The notes under the pieces: generated by a model
What the model saw: the letters and a program-made list of their open reading frames with translations, nothing else
Told to the model about the DNA's origin: nothing
The model's database searches: none
Program-made: the position numbers and the translations under genes
DNA from: Enterococcus silesiacus
GTDB taxonomy: Bacteria > Bacillota > Bacilli > Lactobacillales > Enterococcaceae
Assembly: GCA_001465115.1 (NCBI GenBank)
Contig: CP013614.1
Span: 2,232,001-2,296,000, forward strand
Reading direction: 5' to 3'
Length of the DNA stretch: 64,000 nt
Part shown: in pieces, positions 33,937 through 42,273 of the stretch
How positions within the stretch are numbered: position 1 is the stretch's first letter
How the letters are laid out: every line of letters starts with the position of its first letter

Positions 33937-34208
33937 TATGGATTATGGAATCCAATTAAATAATGCAGCGTTAAAAAAATAAACCAAGTCATAATTAGAG
34001 TTATTATGACAGTTCTAAAGATTTTATTTCCTCCTTTTATAAATAAACACATAAATATGATGATGTAAGGTACGCTATAATTTAAAAATATATCACTAAA
34101 AGAAATATCATATTTTTTATTAACCCAAAAACTTATAGGAACTACATTGATTAATACTAAATAGAAAACTACTTTTGATTTAGTAATCATTAAATCACTA
34201 TTTTTCAT
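33924..34208 (-). CDS. small membrane protein
   Basis: 94 residues with about three membrane helices (VVFYLVLINVVPISFWV, VPYIIIFMCLFIKGG, FRTVIITLIMTWFIFLTLHYLIG). No recognised family. With the next small membrane protein it forms a two-gene unit downstream of the YdeI operon's terminator. Could be an immunity-type membrane protein, but this is only by likeness of setting. Confidence 0.5.
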   Translation of the reverse strand: MKNSDLMITKSKVVFYLVLINVVPISFWVNKKYDISFSDIFLNYSVPYIIIFMCLFIKGGNKIFRTVIITLIMTWFIFLTLHYLIGFHNPYWGN

Positions 34209-34371
34209 ATCTCATACACCTTCTTTTCGGGACTGATACTTTTGAGAATCGGTTGTTTGGAACGGTCTACTCTTACCAGATGCCCCCGTCTCGATATCTC
34301 TTTGATTATAGTGTACACTCACCTTTAACTAAAGTATACAGAGGTTCACGAATCAACCATATCGGTTAATC

Positions 34372-34402
34372 AAAAAAAAGAACCCCGATTTAACGGCGGT
34401 TC
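34372..34402 (-). terminator. terminator after the YdeI-hydrolase pair
   Basis: On the minus strand GAACC-GCCGTT pairs with the CGG-GGTTC part around AAAT, followed by eight T. Confidence 0.65.
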
Positions 34403-34465
34403 AATTTAGTGAACGTCATAATCCCTTATATACCTTCTCTGTGACAATGAAGCAAAATAAAAAAA

Positions 34466-35023
34466 TTAGGGTCTTAACCTCTCTCCATCTTCCCAAGAAA
34501 CAATTAATCGATTCAATCTTCTTAACCTAGTTTCTTCTTTTTTAGCACTCATTACCCACCAAATAGAATCTCTTTTGTAAGACGGCGAGAGCTGATTAAA
34601 AAATTTCCAAGCACTTGGATTTTTTCTAATTTCATCCTCGTATTCTTTCGTTAGAGTAGCGTTCCTATGGCCTAAAGAATAACCTGTTTGATCCTTTCTT
34701 TGATTGAAAACAGCCAATCCCTCAGGTCTCATTTGATTGAGCGCTATCAGTTTGTACACCTTTTGCACATTGACTTTACTCCAGAGACTATTAGGCTTAC
34801 GTGGCGTAAAACGAATTTTATAGCGATCTTCATCAACTGTTTTTCGTATCCCATCAACCCAACCAAACGACAATGCGCAATCTACTGATTCGGACCAAGT
34901 GAGACTTGCTTTATTTGTCTTTTTCTTAAAAAAAACTACCCAAAGTTCGCTAGCCGTTTGGTGATGCATAGCCAACCAATCAATAAATTCTGTTTGATTC
35001 CTAAAAAATAGGGCTTCACTCAT
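34466..35023 (-). CDS. YdeI/OmpD-associated family protein
   Basis: 185 residues with the family core: ELWVVFFKKKTNKASLTWSE, CALSFGWVDGIRKTVDED, IRFTPRKPNSLWSKVN and the helical end IRKNPSAWKFFNQL. YdeI-like proteins are linked with resistance to cationic peptides and periplasmic stress in other bacteria, though the mechanism is unclear. Its start overlaps the hydrolase stop by four bases, so the two are co-translated. Confidence 0.88.
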   Translation of the reverse strand: MSEALFFRNQTEFIDWLAMHHQTASELWVVFFKKKTNKASLTWSESVDCALSFGWVDGIRKTVDEDRYKIRFTPRKPNSLWSKVNVQKVYKLIALNQMRPEGLAVFNQRKDQTGYSLGHRNATLTKEYEDEIRKNPSAWKFFNQLSPSYKRDSIWWVMSAKKEETRLRRLNRLIVSWEDGERLRP

Positions 35024-35952
35024 TTACCTAGCCATTCTAAAATCATTTGATTGAGCTCAGCAGGTCTTTCTTCTTGAATCCAATGACCCGCGTCTAAACT
35101 TTTAATGTCTATATTTGGTACAAAGTCTTTGATGTTTGGAAGTGGTGGAATAATATCTTTTTCACCATAAACCATTAATGTTGGCTGATGAAGAATAGGT
35201 GATACATCCGCTAATAAATGCCAATTACGATTTAAATTTCGGTACCAATTGATGCTTGGAGTGAAACCTGTCTTATTGAAGCCTGTGATATAAACAGATA
35301 GATCTTCATCACTCATAACAGGTTCACCTAAGGGCTTGCTTGCTTTAGCCAGATTAATCATTTCCATCCCTTCCGCAGGACCTTGGGCTGGCGTGTTTTT
35401 CCGATATAAATTCTGAAGAAATTGGGATGTATTTTCGTCTAAAATAGCATCTGCAACACCTGGTTGTTTGTTAAAATGAACAAAATAGTAATCATCTCCA
35501 AAAAATTCTTCCATGAAATCAATCCAAGGTTTCTCTCCACGAACTTGGTAGGGCAAGCATAAGTTAATCATTTTCCGAACACGTTCTGGATGTAGCAAAG
35601 CCATGCTCCAAACAACGCTTGCGCCCCAATCATGTCCCATAAAAATAGCATCTTTGTACCCATAGTGATCCAACAACGCTACAAGATCTCCCGTTAAATG
35701 TTCAATATCATATTTTGTAACTTCTTTTGGACAAGAAGATTCTCCATATCCGCGTTGATTAGGAATGATTACGTGATAACCTGCTTCTACAAGAGGCGTC
35801 ACTTGATGCCTCCAAGAATAGGCGTGCTCAGGCCAGCCGTGGCAGAGAACGATAGGTCGCCCCCCATTTTTTTGTCCCGCTTCAAAAACCTCTAGCTCCA
35901 CACCGTTAACTGAGATAAGTGTTGGTGTTGGAAATTCATAATTGTTTGTCAT
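35020..35952 (-). CDS. alpha/beta hydrolase, epoxide-hydrolase-like
   Basis: 310 residues with the oxyanion motif HGWPEHAYSW, nucleophile Asp in MGHDWGASVVW, cap-domain Tyr residues, acid region MVYGEKDIIPPLP, and the His in DAGHWIQEERP. The Asp nucleophile separates it from esterases and points to soluble epoxide hydrolase or dehalogenase chemistry. It precedes and overlaps the YdeI-like gene. Substrate unknown. Confidence 0.88.
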   Translation of the reverse strand: MTNNYEFPTPTLISVNGVELEVFEAGQKNGGRPIVLCHGWPEHAYSWRHQVTPLVEAGYHVIIPNQRGYGESSCPKEVTKYDIEHLTGDLVALLDHYGYKDAIFMGHDWGASVVWSMALLHPERVRKMINLCLPYQVRGEKPWIDFMEEFFGDDYYFVHFNKQPGVADAILDENTSQFLQNLYRKNTPAQGPAEGMEMINLAKASKPLGEPVMSDEDLSVYITGFNKTGFTPSINWYRNLNRNWHLLADVSPILHQPTLMVYGEKDIIPPLPNIKDFVPNIDIKSLDAGHWIQEERPAELNQMILEWLGK

Positions 35953-35971
35953 TTAACATCCTCCTAAATAT

Positions 35972-36090
35972 AAAAGCGTAGCAGACTCGTTCAGTTCTGA
36001 AAGAAAAATAGGAAAATCTGAGGGTGACGTTTTTTGTCACAATCAGAATTTATCTTTTTTCTGAAGACTTAGCCTGCGAAGCTAGATAAT
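35972..36090 (+). repeat. enterococcal intergenic palindromic repeat, copy 3
   Basis: AAAAGCGTAGCAGACTCGTT, AGAAAAATAGGAAAA, a TGACG-TTTTTT-GTCA hairpin, TTATCTTTTTTCTGAAGAC and GCCTGCGAAGCTAGATAAT: a full-length member. Confidence 0.8.
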
Positions 36091-36165
36091 GAAAATAAAA
36101 CTGTCTTACAAAAACAATAGTATCATGAAGGTTTGACAACAGTCTGTCAGGTTTGAGAAACTCGT

Positions 36166-37095
36166 TTAATGATATTTTTCAGCCATCAATTTAAGTTTGG
36201 AGGCAATCTCTTGACGCATTTCTTCTGGCGCTAAGATCTCTATATGCTCTCCAAAACTAAATATGAGTGAGAACAACCATTCTTTTTCGGGGAATGTCGC
36301 TGTAACAAGAAGTTCACCTGTTTCTAACACCTCAATATCTTCTTTATTAAAAACATCCTCTACCCGAGACTTCATTTGAGGGGAAATTTTTAAGACAATT
36401 GTTGTCATTCTTGTTTGCTCATTTAATAATGCCGTAATTTCGTGATAGGATTTTTCTCGACGTTCAAATGATTGATTCTCAATGTGATAATCACTGATAC
36501 GGGAAACTCTAAAGGTTCTGAAATCTTCTTTTAAAAGACAATAAGCAAATAAATACCAAGTATAATTTTTAAATACGAGCGACATAGGTTCAACTTGTCT
36601 TTTGCTGACGATATTATCATAATTTCTATAACCAATAGTCAGTAAATTAGTCTGCGCAATAGCTTTTCTTATCGTCTTAACCAATGCTTTTTGATTTGGT
36701 GAGTCGCCATAAGGATGTAAATCAATGATGATTTGTTCCATATGTAGCTTTAGATAATCTGTCTGATTTTTAGGAATGATATTTTCTAGTTTTTCTATGG
36801 ATGATTCTAGCTCAATGTCGTCAACTGTGACATTAATATCTTTTAGAACAGAAAGCAGGGAGGATAGGTTATTAAGAGTCAGGACTTGATGATTTAATTT
36901 ATAACTCTCATAAATGCTGAACCCACCATTGTTCCCAGAATGGGAAATAATGGGAATGCCAGCCAGATTGATTGTTTCAATATCTCGGTAAATAGTCCGG
37001 ACCGACACTTCAAATTTCTCAGCCAATTCATTTGCTGTTACACGATTTCTATTAAGTAACATCACAATGATTGTTAGCATACGCTCTATTTTCAT
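36166..37095 (-). CDS. YafY-type HTH/WYL-domain transcriptional regulator
   Basis: 309 residues from the ATG after AAGGAG. The N-terminal helix-turn-helix (VTANELAEKFEVSVRTIYRD) is followed by a WYL domain (about 130-300), with LTIGYRNYDN, SLVFKNYTWYLFAYCLL and FRTFRVSRISDY. WYL regulators sense small ligands or nucleic acid pieces and often sit beside defence or stress genes. It marks the left end of the immunity-like array and runs in the same direction. The divergent-acting target is not evident. Confidence 0.9.
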   Translation of the reverse strand: MKIERMLTIIVMLLNRNRVTANELAEKFEVSVRTIYRDIETINLAGIPIISHSGNNGGFSIYESYKLNHQVLTLNNLSSLLSVLKDINVTVDDIELESSIEKLENIIPKNQTDYLKLHMEQIIIDLHPYGDSPNQKALVKTIRKAIAQTNLLTIGYRNYDNIVSKRQVEPMSLVFKNYTWYLFAYCLLKEDFRTFRVSRISDYHIENQSFERREKSYHEITALLNEQTRMTTIVLKISPQMKSRVEDVFNKEDIEVLETGELLVTATFPEKEWLFSLIFSFGEHIEILAPEEMRQEIASKLKLMAEKYH

Positions 37096-37403
37096 CTTGT
37101 TCTCCTTAAAAATATTTTTCTTTATTATGTAGTAAGTGCAATTAAACAAATGTTTTATATTAGAGTTGTTAGGAGCTGTCCTGATTGTTTAAATAATTTT
37201 TTTGGAACAAATTAACCAAAAAAATAGCCATTTCAGCTTGAGTAGATTGCTTCAATAGACCCGTGTTTAAACTATTGTTATAGTAACAACAGCGCTACTC
37301 CTATCGTTCCTCCAGTAATTATGAAGCTCAGTAGGATTAATATAACACTTTTAAAGCTGCTGTTGCAAAATTTTTTCAATAGGAACGATTGAAGAAGTAT
37401 TAC

Positions 37404-37655
37404 CTATTCTTTTACGGACCATCGATATTCTTTTTCGATCAAATCAAACTTATCTATTTGCTCTTTCGTTGCAGAAATATAGCTAAAATCATTTTTTTCA
37501 ATTAAGTAGGGACTACAAAATATTTGATCGGTAGATTCTTTCAAGAAAATAGAAACAAGTCCACCAACAGCGAACATATCATCCCAATGCGGCACTATTT
37601 TATAAACATTCCCATTTTTATAAAGATAATCTCCTAATTTATGATTTTGTCGCAT
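37404..37655 (-). CDS. small hypothetical protein, end of the immunity-like array
   Basis: 83 residues; cytoplasmic, acidic and aromatic (YKIVPHWDDMFAVGGLVSIF, IFCSPYLIEKNDFSYIS). Behind a GAGGTGG site and the array motif in a variant form (CCTAAAAAGATC at 37,676-37,687). I do not recognise the family; size, charge and position fit an immunity protein. Confidence 0.5.
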   Translation of the reverse strand: MRQNHKLGDYLYKNGNVYKIVPHWDDMFAVGGLVSIFLKESTDQIFCSPYLIEKNDFSYISATKEQIDKFDLIEKEYRWSVKE

Positions 37656-37723
37656 TCTCTTACACCACCTCTATTGATCTTTTTAGGTTCATAGTTTTTT
37701 TTAGTTTAGTCAGGAGCTAAAAC

Positions 37724-38062
37724 TTAAAATCCATCCGCTTCTAACATTTTTTTCTTAGCCTTCTTTTTAATCAAATAAAAAATACTCAAAAATACCAAAT
37801 AACATACTGGCACTATTAACCAGGACATATATATAAATAATCCAAATCCCATCTTAAATCCCTCATTCGATTTAGCAAACAGAAATGAATAAATACAACT
37901 CCAATCTACTACAAAATTAATCAATCCAGCTATGATTCCCGTTAAGTATAAGCTCAGTCCAAAAGTTAACTTCCAACTTAGCCTATTAGTTAAATAGTAT
38001 ATTAAAAAGTGCGTTACTCCTATTTTTACAAAAACAAAAACTGGCATTAGCAAAAAAATCAT
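37724..38062 (-). CDS. membrane protein in the immunity-like array
   Basis: 113 residues from the ATG after GAAGGAGG, with four hydrophobic segments (MIFLLMPVFVFVKIGVTHFL, LTFGLSLYLTGIIAGLINFV, GLFIYMSWLIVPVCYLVFLS) and a Lys-rich end. The frame is open for another 38 codons upstream and that GTG overlaps the stop of the previous gene. However, the array motif and a good ribosome site lie just before the internal ATG, so the shorter form is chosen. Function unknown. Confidence 0.55.
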   Translation of the reverse strand: MIFLLMPVFVFVKIGVTHFLIYYLTNRLSWKLTFGLSLYLTGIIAGLINFVVDWSCIYSFLFAKSNEGFKMGFGLFIYMSWLIVPVCYLVFLSIFYLIKKKAKKKMLEADGF

Positions 38063-38172
38063 ATTAAAGCCTCCTTCAATACTGAGCCTTTTTGGGAAAT
38101 CACGAACTTTATTCGTCTCGGTATTTCGCATATCTACAGTAAAATTCGAATAATTTTCAGATTCAGGCCCTT

Positions 38173-38355
38173 TCACTGTTCGGATTCATCATTTTTATGA
38201 CTTTCTTTCTTTGATTTCTTCTTACTGTCAAAAACCCCTGTAGCTCCCATTGCCACTCCTATAGCTATTCCTAAGGCTAAGTTATCAAAAATTATACCAA
38301 ATGCTACACCCAAACACATACCAATAGCTATAGAATCACTCTTTTCTTTTTTCAT
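38173..38355 (-). CDS. glycine-zipper small membrane protein
   Basis: 60 residues with two helices rich in spaced Gly and Ala (IAIGMCLGVAFGIIFDNLAL, IAIGVAMGATGVF) and a Lys/Ser/Asp-rich tail. AAGGAG precedes it. Such glycine-zipper proteins are common single genes in Firmicute genomes, function unknown. Here it belongs to the array. Confidence 0.55.
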   Translation of the reverse strand: MKKEKSDSIAIGMCLGVAFGIIFDNLALGIAIGVAMGATGVFDSKKKSKKESHKNDESEQ

Positions 38356-38439
38356 TGTTTTCTCCTTTCTGATTGTAAAAAATCTAATTAATAAATTCTG
38401 GATTTGTAATTACCCATTCTTTTTGGAAAACGCATATTT

Positions 38440-38642
38440 TTTTAAGCTGCTTTATTCAAATTTTTAAAGTCATTAGTAGTTATAGAATAAGCATCCGCTT
38501 CTAGATATTCTCTGAATTATTTGTCCTTTAACTCGAATGAAAGCATGAAATTGTTAATACTCCCATTTCTATTTACTGATACAAACGAAAGTAGCTGAGA
38601 GCCATTTCACTATAACAGCCTACACTTTCATAATCTATTTCA
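38440..38642 (-). pseudogene. decayed small gene in the array
   Basis: One minus-strand frame reads ESVGCYSEMALSYFRLYQ and stops. A second, overlapping frame continues with SFVSVNRNGSINNFMLSFEL, meets a TAA, and then goes on in frame as FREYLEADAYSITTNDFKNL to its end. The parts read like one protein of 65 or so residues broken by a frameshift and a stop. An array motif precedes it at 38,649 and another follows at 38,416. Confidence 0.45.
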
Positions 38643-39135
38643 TATTCTGATTCTTTTTAGGAATATCAGATATATAATCATATATATCTGTCTTGTCAAG
38701 TCCCGCCATACGTGCAAAATCATCAATTTCATCCCTTACATTTTGCGCCTTACAAGACTCATCTCCCAATTTCCCTGTTCCTTCACCAGCAATATATTGT
38801 TCTGTGGTAGTTAAATCTCCCCACTTTTTTTGCCCTTTTTCATCGCCGATATTGTATACTTGTTGCATTTTTTCTTTAATCGTTATATTTAATTGTTCAA
38901 TATACATACCACTTATTCCATTTTCATTTAATTCAGCTAATCTTTTTTTTGAATCTTCTATTCTTATTTTACTTCGGTCATTACGTCCATATATTAAATA
39001 ATCGTAATAATATTGTTCAGTTTCTTGTTCTGCTTTCTTATTTTCAGCTTTTCTATATACTATACTACCTATCGAACCTAACACAAATAATGATAGAAAA
39101 ACTGTAACTACTACTGTCCGACTGGTCACTTTCAT
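38635..39135 (-). CDS. membrane-anchored hypothetical protein in the array
   Basis: 166 residues: one N-terminal membrane helix (TVVVTVFLSLFVLGSIGSIV) and a charged extracellular part with helices (SKIRIEDSKKRLAELNENG) and a Gly-containing loop. The end contains the array motif in coding form (SDIPKKNQNMK). It follows the gene at 39,194 without a motif between them, so those two form one cassette. Perhaps an envelope-located immunity factor; unproven. Confidence 0.5.
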   Translation of the reverse strand: MKVTSRTVVVTVFLSLFVLGSIGSIVYRKAENKKAEQETEQYYYDYLIYGRNDRSKIRIEDSKKRLAELNENGISGMYIEQLNITIKEKMQQVYNIGDEKGQKKWGDLTTTEQYIAGEGTGKLGDESCKAQNVRDEIDDFARMAGLDKTDIYDYISDIPKKNQNMK

Positions 39136-39193
39136 TTCACTTCTCCTTAATTATTGCTCATTACTAGAACTACCTTCAGTATTTCGTAAATAA

Positions 39194-39589
39194 CTATTTC
39201 AGAAAATAATTTTTCAACTTATTTAACCAGTTTATTTGCACTGTCTTATTTTCCTGATAGTCTTCATATTTTTCTTCCCACTCTTTAAGCGATGGGTAAT
39301 AAATAAAAGTAACCATAGGAATTCTTTTCACCTTACTATTTATCGAACAACGAGTCATATTACATTCATGAAAATTGTTTTCTTTTGTTTTCCAAGCGAT
39401 CCTATCTTTTCCATCGAATCTTAGAACCCAAACGACATTATTTCCTTGAATATGAGGAAAATAATTTTTTTCTATTAACTCTAAAAAGAGTTCTAGAAAT
39501 GTAGTATGTTCACTTATTTTATGTGTGCTTTTATGACTTGTAACATCATCCCCCATACATACACTCTGTCTATCAATTTTAATTTCCAT
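39194..39589 (-). CDS. small hypothetical protein in the array
   Basis: 131 residues, cytoplasmic, with a strand-rich centre (NNVVWVLRFDGKDRIAWKTK, RIPMVTFIYYPSLKEWEEKY) and a Lys-rich tail. AAGGAG and the array motif precede it. No family recognised; immunity-like by size and place. Confidence 0.5.
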   Translation of the reverse strand: MEIKIDRQSVCMGDDVTSHKSTHKISEHTTFLELFLELIEKNYFPHIQGNNVVWVLRFDGKDRIAWKTKENNFHECNMTRCSINSKVKRIPMVTFIYYPSLKEWEEKYEDYQENKTVQINWLNKLKNYFLK

Positions 39590-39628
39590 ATTGGCTCCTT
39601 ATTTTATTTATCCTTTTTGGTAATAATT

Positions 39629-39976
39629 TCACTTTGTTTTTAGATTGTCCCTAGCATTAGAAAACTGATTTGTTATTTCGTCAAATTCACTTCGTATCCC
39701 TAGAGTTTGGGCTGTATAAGGAGGAGAATCTCCCCAAGAACCCATCCCACCAAATATTTGAGTTTTTGCTATTACTTGTTTCGCTTTGTCTTGATCATTT
39801 AAATCTGAATCCAAAATTTCCAATGCATTCTCAAACATTTTTGTAAAGCCCGGATAGTCTAGCCTTTTGGATAGATACTTGATTTTTAATAATGGCAATC
39901 TAAAATCGGTCAACGCTTTTTTTAATTTTTTACTTTCCTTTTCTCTTTGAATTTTTCCAAACAAAAACAACCACAC
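39629..39976 (-). CDS. DUF6966-like protein, probable immunity protein
   Basis: 115 residues if the GTG ten bases after AAGGAG is the start; the longer frame begins inside the array motif and is less likely. The end has the pattern AKTQIFGGMGSWGDSPPYTA followed by a helix, which I recall from DUF6966 proteins encoded near polymorphic toxins. Charged helix at the start (KIQREKESKKLKKALTDF). No membrane segment. Confidence 0.5.
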   Translation of the reverse strand: MWLFLFGKIQREKESKKLKKALTDFRLPLLKIKYLSKRLDYPGFTKMFENALEILDSDLNDQDKAKQVIAKTQIFGGMGSWGDSPPYTAQTLGIRSEFDEITNQFSNARDNLKTK

Positions 39977-40018
39977 AAATCCTTCACTCCTTCTTATCCT
40001 TTTTGGCATAATTTACTA

Positions 40019-40426
40019 TTAATAATGTTCAAAATAGTTTTTAAACGAAGAAAATGTTCCTCCATTAATTTTTATTTCATAAAGTTTACCCCATATCTCT
40101 ACTTTTTCAATATCCGCATTATTAACAATCCGGTCTATTTCAATATCGGGGTGATTCTTTTTTAAATAGAAAGTAGCTACACCTCTTTTTCTATCTGAAA
40201 GATCTTGTACTTCTAATTCTGATAAGTCCATATATGAAGAATCATGATTGATATTTGCTATAAATGAAAACCCTAATTTTAATTTAGGTAGATCGTCTTT
40301 ATTTACTATGCAAAAATCAACTGTCGGAAATGGCATTCCAGTTTCTTCAAATTTGTACGTATATCCTTATTTTTCCATGTTTCTGGAAGCCTTCACATTT
40401 TAACTGTACATTTCATTATTTTCCAT
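40019..40426 (-). pseudogene. small array gene with two in-frame stops
   Basis: From the ATG behind AGGAGG at 40,426 the frame hits TAA at codons 9 and 20, then runs open as GYTYKFEETGMPFPTVDFC, KLKLGFSFIANINHDSSYMD and GVATFYLKKNHPDIEIDRIV to a stop at 40,019. The alternative frame over the damaged stretch reads RLPETWKNKDIRT, so an indel near 40,365 may also be involved. An open reading frame restarts at an ATG at 40,336 but without a ribosome site. Two stops in the N-terminal part argue for a dead gene of about 135 codons. Confidence 0.5.
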
Positions 40427-40443
40427 TCTTTCCTCCTTCTGTG

Positions 40444-40692
40444 CTAATCCTTTTTGAATGAAGATTTTTCAAAATCTTTTCTTAAAATTCCAGCCGTATT
40501 CTCCTGATAAGCATATTCCATAAGTGAATAATATAAATCGGTATTTTTTTCATTACTATCTAAATTGTCTAAACATTTTATTGCAAAGTTCTGAATGTCC
40601 TTTGTAGTAATACCTATTTTATCCATCAACATTTCATTTAAAAATGACAAACCCATCACTTGAATTTCTAACTCTCGAATTCTATCTTCCAA
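40444..40692 (-). CDS. small helical protein in the array
   Basis: 82 residues starting with TTG nine bases after GGAGG. It begins with a coiled-coil-like helix (DRIRELEIQVMGLSFLNEML). The last codons (SSFKKD) are part of the array motif itself. Short alpha-helical cytoplasmic protein, unknown function. Confidence 0.5.
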   Translation of the reverse strand: MEDRIRELEIQVMGLSFLNEMLMDKIGITTKDIQNFAIKCLDNLDSNEKNTDLYYSLMEYAYQENTAGILRKDFEKSSFKKD

Positions 40693-40737
40693 AATTTGTT
40701 TCCTCCAATTTTCATCCTTTTTGGGAAACTCTACAAT

Positions 40738-41214
40738 TCAGATATCCCAATCAATTCTATTAAACGCTATTTGAAAGCGAGCGAACTCACTCAATAATTC
40801 ATACTGTTCTTTTTCACTTAGCTTATTGAATGCATTTATAACTTTTTTTGGTTTCAATTCTTCTGAAATAATTTCACACAATTCAGATATTGCAAAGAAA
40901 GGTTGTTTATCAAAATGTAGTGACGTTTCAAATAAATAGTCATGAACTACAACTTGATTCTTGTTTAGATCTATCCATTTTTTTTCGGTACTGTCTAGTA
41001 AGCTATATGCCAGTTTTTCTAAAACTTCATATTGTTCTTTTATAGACAAATTTCTGTAAGCATTATTAATAAGTTTGTTTCCAAACCCTATAATAATATT
41101 GTAATGAAAATTATTGAGTATAAAGTAAATAGAATACTCTCTGTTTTCTAAGACCGATTCTCGTAAATAATCAACCACAATTGACTGATTTTTGTTTAAG
41201 GATTCGTTTTCCAT
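40738..41214 (-). CDS. two-repeat immunity-like protein in the array
   Basis: 158 residues from the ATG after GGAGG. The protein is an internal duplication: NLNKNQ-IVVDYL-ES and later DLNKNQVVVHDYLFETS; INNAYRNLSIKEQYEVLEKL and later INAFNKLSEKEQYELLSEFA. Each half is about 75 residues and helical. Duplicated helical domains occur in some immunity families. I do not recognise it. No membrane segment. Confidence 0.55.
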   Translation of the reverse strand: MENESLNKNQSIVVDYLRESVLENREYSIYFILNNFHYNIIIGFGNKLINNAYRNLSIKEQYEVLEKLAYSLLDSTEKKWIDLNKNQVVVHDYLFETSLHFDKQPFFAISELCEIISEELKPKKVINAFNKLSEKEQYELLSEFARFQIAFNRIDWDI

Positions 41215-41246
41215 TCTGACTCCTCCTACTGATCCTTTTTGGGACA

Positions 41247-41531
41247 CTATAAACTGAACTTATAAGTCAAATAACTAACAAGAATGCATAACCCATATAA
41301 ACTACCGACTATAAGAACAGGGTAAAGAATATCTTTTATTCTAATTTCCCCCGACTTAATGGCATTGTAACCTATAACAATTAATTGAACTAAGTATGCT
41401 AACATCGATATTAAGTTTAAAAAGTTCCATCTAATATTAAACCCCATACTTAAAATCAAACTGAGAACATTTACAATCCACCCAAAAAAGAAATATTTAT
41501 ATTTTAGTAATTTACTTATAAACTTTTCCAT
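41247..41531 (-). CDS. small membrane protein in the array
   Basis: 94 residues with three membrane helices (FFFGWIVNVLSLILSMGF, LNLISMLAYLVQLIVIGY, LYPVLIVGSLYGLCILVSYL). AGGAG precedes the ATG. Membrane immunity protein or orphan; family not recognised. Confidence 0.5.
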   Translation of the reverse strand: MEKFISKLLKYKYFFFGWIVNVLSLILSMGFNIRWNFLNLISMLAYLVQLIVIGYNAIKSGEIRIKDILYPVLIVGSLYGLCILVSYLTYKFSL

Positions 41532-41667
41532 AAAAACATCCTCTCCTAACTAATTGATCCATCCTTTTTAGGAACTCAATTTTGTTATCACTATAAACTG
41601 TAAATGTTGTTTCACACTCTTTACAATACTGTTTCCCTTAAACATTTAATAAGTCTTCAGTTTCCAT
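41516..41667 (-). pseudogene. remnant of a small zinc-ribbon-like gene
   Basis: ATG at 41,667 behind GAAGG reads METEDLLNV, then TAA, then in the same frame GKQYCKECETTFTVYSDNK and on through the array motif to a stop at 41,516 inside the next gene's start. The CxxC of YCKEC looks like half a zinc ribbon. A one-base change would restore the frame. Weak call, as the piece is short. Confidence 0.3.
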
Positions 41668-41778
41668 TCTATTTACCTTCTTTTTGATCATTTTTGGATC
41701 TCACGCATGTAGCTATCGATCTTTTTTGAGAATCCCAAAAATTACTTTCATATAAACTTAACCTAAAACAGAATGATT

Positions 41779-42234
41779 CTAAATTGAAACTTCTAGACAA
41801 AAAACAAGTTCATTTTCTAGTACCTCTCCAGTTTTAAAAAAGTTGAACGATTCATATAAGGAAATAGCCTTTTTATTTTCAGATCCAGTACTGAGAAAAA
41901 TCTTTTGACAATTAAAGCAATCAACCATTTCAGATATAATAAGAGGAATGACTTTCTTACCGATTCCTTTACCTTGATAACGATAATCAACCATAAGACG
42001 ACAGAGTTCATAGCGTTCATTTTCTTTGTCGAACCCATACATCGTAAAACCAACAGATTCTCCATCATATATAATACCTTTAGTAATCCAACTTTCTTCA
42101 AAATAAGACTGTACGAGAGAATATGCATTTGAGGATACAAAGTTTGCTCCTACATCTCCTGGGTACATGGAACAAAATATATCCCAATTTTTTTTATCAA
42201 TATTTACTAATTTTAGTGAAGACAAATTTGACAC
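41779..42234 (-). CDS. GNAT-family N-acetyltransferase
   Basis: About 151 residues from a GTG start close after the array motif (AAAAAGGATGTGTC). The acetyl-CoA loop RYQGKGIGKKVIPLII is clear, preceded by the strand YELCRLMVDYRY and followed by IFLSTGSENKKAISLYESFN. This arrangement resembles spermine/spermidine and other small amine acetyltransferases. As a gene of the array it may be cargo rather than an immunity protein. Confidence 0.85.
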   Translation of the reverse strand: MSNLSSLKLVNIDKKNWDIFCSMYPGDVGANFVSSNAYSLVQSYFEESWITKGIIYDGESVGFTMYGFDKENERYELCRLMVDYRYQGKGIGKKVIPLIISEMVDCFNCQKIFLSTGSENKKAISLYESFNFFKTGEVLENELVFCLEVSI

Positions 42235-42273
42235 ATCCTTTTTATGAATTTAGTTTATCATCCTTTTTAAGAA

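Noticed and set aside
33758..33955. Alternative frame overlapping the small membrane protein
   Set aside because: Same region in a different frame, with a less protein-like sequence and no membrane helices.
37290..37390. Short minus-strand peptide KSVILILLSFIITGGTIGVA with a possible TTG start
   Set aside because: It looks like a membrane helix but has no ribosome site and only 32 codons; kept as an unproven fragment.
40738..41247. Longer version of the array gene starting at 41,247
   Set aside because: The extra codons are simply the array motif read through; the internal ATG has the proper GGAGG site.
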